From Oscillospiraceae bacterium (lineage in GTDB: Bacteria > Bacillota > Clostridia > Oscillospirales > Oscillospiraceae): DNA of 16,650 bases. The position numbers were made by a program, and so were the translations under genes. The stretch lies in NCBI GenBank assembly GCA_028705905.1, contig JAQWCP010000012.1:1-16650 (forward strand), written 5' to 3'. This document shows positions 13,753 to 16,650 of the stretch, piece after piece. The notes under the pieces were generated by a model, which worked only from the letters and a program-made list of their open reading frames with translations, did no database searches and was not told the origin of the DNA. Position 1 is the first letter of the stretch, and each line of letters begins with the position of its first letter.

Positions 13753-14520
13753 TTACGTTTGGATTTCAAGGGGCAATGCAGGGAGCAATGCAAAAGGATT
13801 GGAGTGTAACAGCAAGCGCAAGAGAACCGTTTGTTCCACCGTGTTTTCCGGAAACCGGAATGCAAAGAGATGTAGAATCCAGGCAATGAGGAACAGAAAT
13901 ACGATCCCCTGTATCAGGCCAAAGAGAAGGCCGCCTACATGGTTGAGCTGATGAAGAACTGGCAGACGCGCCACGAGATTGAGGGCACGTATCAAGATGC
14001 CTAAGACGATCCGCAGCACGATGGAAAACGCAAGAAACAACGCCCAGAAAGCGATTGGCAAGGCGAGGGAAAGGGACAGCGCTTTTGCAATGCCGGTGCT
14101 GGCCGCTGTGGTCTGCTGCTCTGTGGCGTCTGCAATATATTGCGCGACGCGTTCATAGAGCCCAAACTGCTTGAGCATGGCAAACAGTCCTGTGTCCTCC
14201 GTGGCCGCCCCCTCCGATTCGCTGCCCGAAGAAGGAAGGTTGGCTGATTCGGATGTTTCGGGCGTGGGTGTGGCGGAAGGAAGCGGATCCTGATCGTCTT
14301 GCGCCGTTTGAAACTTTTCCACAAGGGCTGTTTCGATGGAAGGGGCGATCCAAGTGGCAACCGTTGGCGCACATGCGCGTGCCAGCAGGTTGGCCCCCAA
14401 GAGTGCGATGATAAACGACAGCAGGCCGGCCAGGCTCGATACAAGACCACGCCGGAAGCCTGTGGATATGAACAGGACCAAAATGAGCAGTAAGATGAGG
14501 TCAATGATGATCGGGGTCAT
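13753..14520 (-). CDS. CvpA family membrane protein
   Basis: A 255-residue protein with a CvpA-like fold: two N-terminal hydrophobic helices (IIIDLILLLILVLFISTGFRRGLVSSLAGLLSFIIALLG) and two more in the C-terminal half (about 150-175 and 193-218), with the family's LNHVGGLLFGLIQG motif. Between them is a low-complexity Ser/Thr/Pro/Glu-rich insert (about 70-120, DPLPSATPTPETSES...) that lengthens it well beyond the usual 160-190 residues. CvpA was named for a role in colicin V production; its general function is unclear. AAAGGGGGG precedes the ATG at 14520. It lies between the DUF5711 gene (36 bases upstream) and pgsA (12 bases downstream). Confidence 0.85.
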   Translation of the reverse strand: MTPIIIDLILLLILVLFISTGFRRGLVSSLAGLLSFIIALLGANLLARACAPTVATWIAPSIETALVEKFQTAQDDQDPLPSATPTPETSESANLPSSGSESEGAATEDTGLFAMLKQFGLYERVAQYIADATEQQTTAASTGIAKALSLSLALPIAFWALFLAFSIVLRIVLGILIRALNLVARLPVLHQLNHVGGLLFGLIQGIVFLFLIAWILHLFAFRFPENTVEQTVLLRLLLHSNPFALLPALPLEIQT

Positions 14521-14556
14521 GTTGGCCCCCCTTTCAAGAAAAATTCGATTGAAACA

Positions 14557-15762
14557 TCAAGGAAGGTATAGCCAGGCGGCATCTGCGTCAACACACATAA
14601 CAGACCCATCTGGCCGCATCAGCACCTTTCGGGTGCTGCCGGTATCGTCTAGTCTTGCATAAAGGTTAAAATGTTTATCGTAGATGTCCAAGTGATTGGA
14701 GAAAAGAACTGCGATATAGCGCCCGGAAACGGACATAGAAACCACATTTTCCGAAAAAGGAAGTGTTGCGATGGCGTTGCCGGAAGTGTCAATTGTGGCA
14801 AGCTGCCCTAAACTGCTGGCCTGGTATTTCCCCAGCTTCAACACAGAAAAGCCGTCGCCATCCAGGGAAAAGGCGCTGAGAGATTCATTTTGGTATGAAT
14901 AGGTAGAGACCAGTTCCCCTTTGTTATTTACATATATCAACGAATCCTCTGTTAAAACACAGAGCAATTGCCCCATTGGCTTGACAGAAAGCACCAGATG
15001 GTTGCCCAAATCCAGAGAGGCGTAGGGCGTTTCACTGTCTAAACGATAGAGAACCACGGTGCTTTGATATTGTGCGTTAGACTGGCCCACTGTGATGGCG
15101 GCCATGGTTTTACAATCGTTCAATACAGTTGCGTCAGAGACAAAGTGGGAAGAAGAGTTCCAACGGAAAATTTGTTCCTGCTTTTCATTATACACATTCA
15201 CAACGGCTTTATATCCAGCAGTTTTTGAAACCGTGGTTAAATATCCACTATCATTCAGACTGGCCGAAAAAAAAGACAACCCGTTCTCCAGGGTAAGGGA
15301 AAGGCCGGCTTTCATACCGGAAAACGTGATCAGCCGGGAACCGCCCACATCATAGACCAGCGCGGTGGTGTCCGATGTACAGATAATGGGAGAAGACATC
15401 ATTGTTTTTTCAGAAAACCGCACTTGGCCGCTCTGATCGAACAAGGTGATGCCCGTGGTAGAGGCGATCAACAGACCGTTTTGGTAACTGGCAAATTGAT
15501 TGCTGGTGTCTTTTTCATATTGGAATTCGGTACATTGGCCCGATTCCGTTCGTTCCATCTGGCGATAGGCCACAGCGCGGCGTAAGGCGTCAATATTGAG
15601 CTGATCTCGGAACACCACAACGACAATGGCGGCAAGGACCAAGACCAGCATAACAAGGAAAGAAACAATGCGGAACAGGACGCTGCGTCTGCGCCGTTTT
15701 TTCTTTTTTTTGGGTGGATTCGTTCCGGCAACAGAGCGGGAATCTGGTGATTTTGTGGGCAT
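14557..15762 (-). CDS. DUF5711 family protein: membrane-anchored beta-propeller-like protein, function unknown
   Basis: A 401-residue protein with a Pro-rich then very basic N-terminus (PPKKKKKRRRRS, about 16-27) and one transmembrane helix (about 31-50, VSFLVMLVLVLAAIVVVVF). The rest is outside the cell if the positive-inside rule holds. The outer part is made of repeated beta-strand units of the type 'LLIASTTGITLFDQSGQV', 'ALVYDVGGSRLITFSG' and 'LIYVNNKGELVSTY', ending in 'HLDIYDKHFNLYARL', as in WD40/PQQ-like propellers. DUF5711 occurs in clostridia, often beside cvpA as here. AGGAGG precedes the ATG at 15762. No catalytic residues are apparent. A scaffold or ligand-binding role at the envelope is a guess. 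Confidence 0.75.
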   Translation of the reverse strand: MPTKSPDSRSVAGTNPPKKKKKRRRRSVLFRIVSFLVMLVLVLAAIVVVVFRDQLNIDALRRAVAYRQMERTESGQCTEFQYEKDTSNQFASYQNGLLIASTTGITLFDQSGQVRFSEKTMMSSPIICTSDTTALVYDVGGSRLITFSGMKAGLSLTLENGLSFFSASLNDSGYLTTVSKTAGYKAVVNVYNEKQEQIFRWNSSSHFVSDATVLNDCKTMAAITVGQSNAQYQSTVVLYRLDSETPYASLDLGNHLVLSVKPMGQLLCVLTEDSLIYVNNKGELVSTYSYQNESLSAFSLDGDGFSVLKLGKYQASSLGQLATIDTSGNAIATLPFSENVVSMSVSGRYIAVLFSNHLDIYDKHFNLYARLDDTGSTRKVLMRPDGSVMCVDADAAWLYLP

Positions 15763-15811
15763 TGGGAGGCCTCCTATCCTACCTGGGGCAAGTGATGAAA
15801 AGAAACAATAC

Positions 15812-16582
15812 TTATACAGAATCGATCTGGTCTACCCCCACGTCTTCTCGATACCAAAGGCGGGTGAGATAGAGCCCGCCTGGCGGCAACGTGGGGCCGG
15901 CGGCAGTTCGGTCGCGCCCAAGCAAAAGCCCGGGGATGGCGTCGGGGGAGAGTTTCCCCAGCCCCACATAGACCAACGTGCCTGTGATGGCCCGCGCCAT
16001 ATTATAAAGAAATCCATTTGCGCAAATGGAAACAGAGATCAAGTCGCCGGTGCGCTGCACATGACAACGGTGTACGGTGCGCACAGTGGAGCGCACATCC
16101 GTCCCCACCGAGCGGACGGCGGCAAAATCGTGGGTGCCTTCAAAGTGGACGGCGGCTTCCGCCATGCGCCCATGGTCCAATTGCTTGGGACAAAAATAAG
16201 CGCGATTGATATAAAACGCATTTCGTATACGAGAATTATAGATCAAATATGTGTACTCTTTTTGAACGCAAGAGCCGATTGCATTAAATTCTTCCGAAAC
16301 TTCCGTGGCTTTTGTGGCCACGATGCTTTCGGGAAGACGTGTATTGACAGCCAGCGGCAGGCGATCCAAAGGGATGCGGGAGATGGTATGAAAGTTTGCA
16401 ATATAGACCTTGGCATGAACGCCGGCATCGGTCCGGCCGCAGCCAACCACACGAACCGGGTGGCCAACCACGCCGGCAATGGCTTTTTCCAGTGTTTCCG
16501 CAACAGAAACAGCGTTTTTCTGCACCTGCCACCCGTGGAAGTCGGTACCAACATACATGAGCCGGAGGCAATAGCGTAGCAT
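15812..16582 (-). CDS. truA: tRNA pseudouridine(38-40) synthase; N-terminus fused to an lrgB-derived sequence
   Basis: Converts uridines 38-40 in the tRNA anticodon arm to pseudouridine. The 256-residue reading frame shows RLMYVGTDFHGWQVQ near the start, the catalytic Asp52 in GCGRTDAGVHA, FNAIGSCVQKEYTYLIYN, HDFAAVRSVGTD, GFLYNMARAITGTLV and TLPPGGLYLTRLWY at the end. All family motifs are present. The first five codons (MLRYC) lie inside the 84-bp inverted lrgB copy (16567-16650), read in another frame than in lrgB, so the ATG at 16582 and its upstream region are not the native ones unless the rearrangement is real. The genuine truA sequence is certain only up to about 16566. It heads a minus-strand run, with the DUF5711 gene 49 bases downstream. 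Confidence 0.9.
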   Translation of the reverse strand: MLRYCLRLMYVGTDFHGWQVQKNAVSVAETLEKAIAGVVGHPVRVVGCGRTDAGVHAKVYIANFHTISRIPLDRLPLAVNTRLPESIVATKATEVSEEFNAIGSCVQKEYTYLIYNSRIRNAFYINRAYFCPKQLDHGRMAEAAVHFEGTHDFAAVRSVGTDVRSTVRTVHRCHVQRTGDLISVSICANGFLYNMARAITGTLVYVGLGKLSPDAIPGLLLGRDRTAAGPTLPPGGLYLTRLWYREDVGVDQIDSV

Positions 16583-16650
16583 ATTGGGTGTGATTCAAAG
16601 AAAACAAAAGCGCAATGAGCAGCACACCCACCAGAGTGGCCAAAACACCG
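16567..16650 (-). repeat. Inverted 84-bp copy of lrgB (7432-7515) at the window end
   Basis: The reverse complement of these bases equals 7432-7515 with no mismatch and reaches the very last base of the window, so the copy may continue outside. It is joined to truA with GCTATTGCC on the lrgB side of the junction. It is most likely a chimera at a contig end, since a real duplication of this small internal coding piece would be unusual. Confidence 0.95.

Noticed and set aside
15626..16579. 317-codon plus-strand ORF
   Set aside because: Antisense over truA and the start of the DUF5711 gene; a shadow of GC-biased codons with no recognisable domain.
16567..16650. Insertion sequence or transposon end explaining the inverted copy
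   Set aside because: The repeated piece is internal lrgB coding sequence with no transposase, terminal repeats or target duplication nearby.

Overview
The window looks like chromosomal DNA of a spore-former-related, mid-GC Gram-positive of the class Clostridia, probably Oscillospiraceae/Ruminococcaceae-like. This is inferred from the gene set: a YaaL (DUF2508)-BofA pair, a CD1247-domain zinc-ribbon protein beside EF-P, LrgAB, a ClpE-type Clp ATPase, DUF5711 next to CvpA, and strong AAGGAGG ribosome binding sites. I see no tRNA, rRNA, CRISPR array, transposase, phage gene or defence system. Most of the window is housekeeping DNA.

Layout. 1-1125 (minus): a murein-peptide pair, an ldcA-like LD-carboxypeptidase gene interrupted by an in-frame TAG, overlapping an NlpC/P60-type gene that runs off the left edge. 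1126-1643: a 518-bp gene-free stretch with a strong promoter and a roughly 300-nt hairpin-rich leader. 1644-3980 (plus): dusB, an ECF sigma factor and its zinc-finger anti-sigma factor, tightly packed and closed by a perfect 18-bp hairpin. 4104-4644 (plus): yaaL and bofA, converging on a TtcA-family tRNA thiolase (minus). 5527-6603 (plus): promoter, leader, rplM, rpsI and terminator. 6699-7879 (plus): promoter, lrgA, lrgB and terminator. 7945-9165 (minus): efp, the CD1247-domain protein and their terminator. 9301-10653 (minus): a MATE exporter. 10844-16582 (minus): a five-gene run read from right to left, truA, DUF5711, cvpA, pgsA and clpE-like, ending in a terminator.

The genes fall into a few themes: translation and tRNA modification (DusB, TtcA, TruA, L13, S9, EF-P), envelope and membrane (LdcA, NlpC/P60, LrgAB, PgsA, CvpA, BofA), and stress or regulation (ECF sigma/anti-sigma, ClpE-like). 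Three points deserve a second look. First, the last 84 bases of the window are an exact inverted copy of an internal piece of lrgB, fused to the start of truA; this is either an assembly or amplification chimera or a real rearrangement. Second, the ldcA-like gene keeps an excellent TTG start with a perfect Shine-Dalgarno but has TAG at codon 26. Third, the dusB promoter drives a long leader of unknown type. I found no convincing new biological system.
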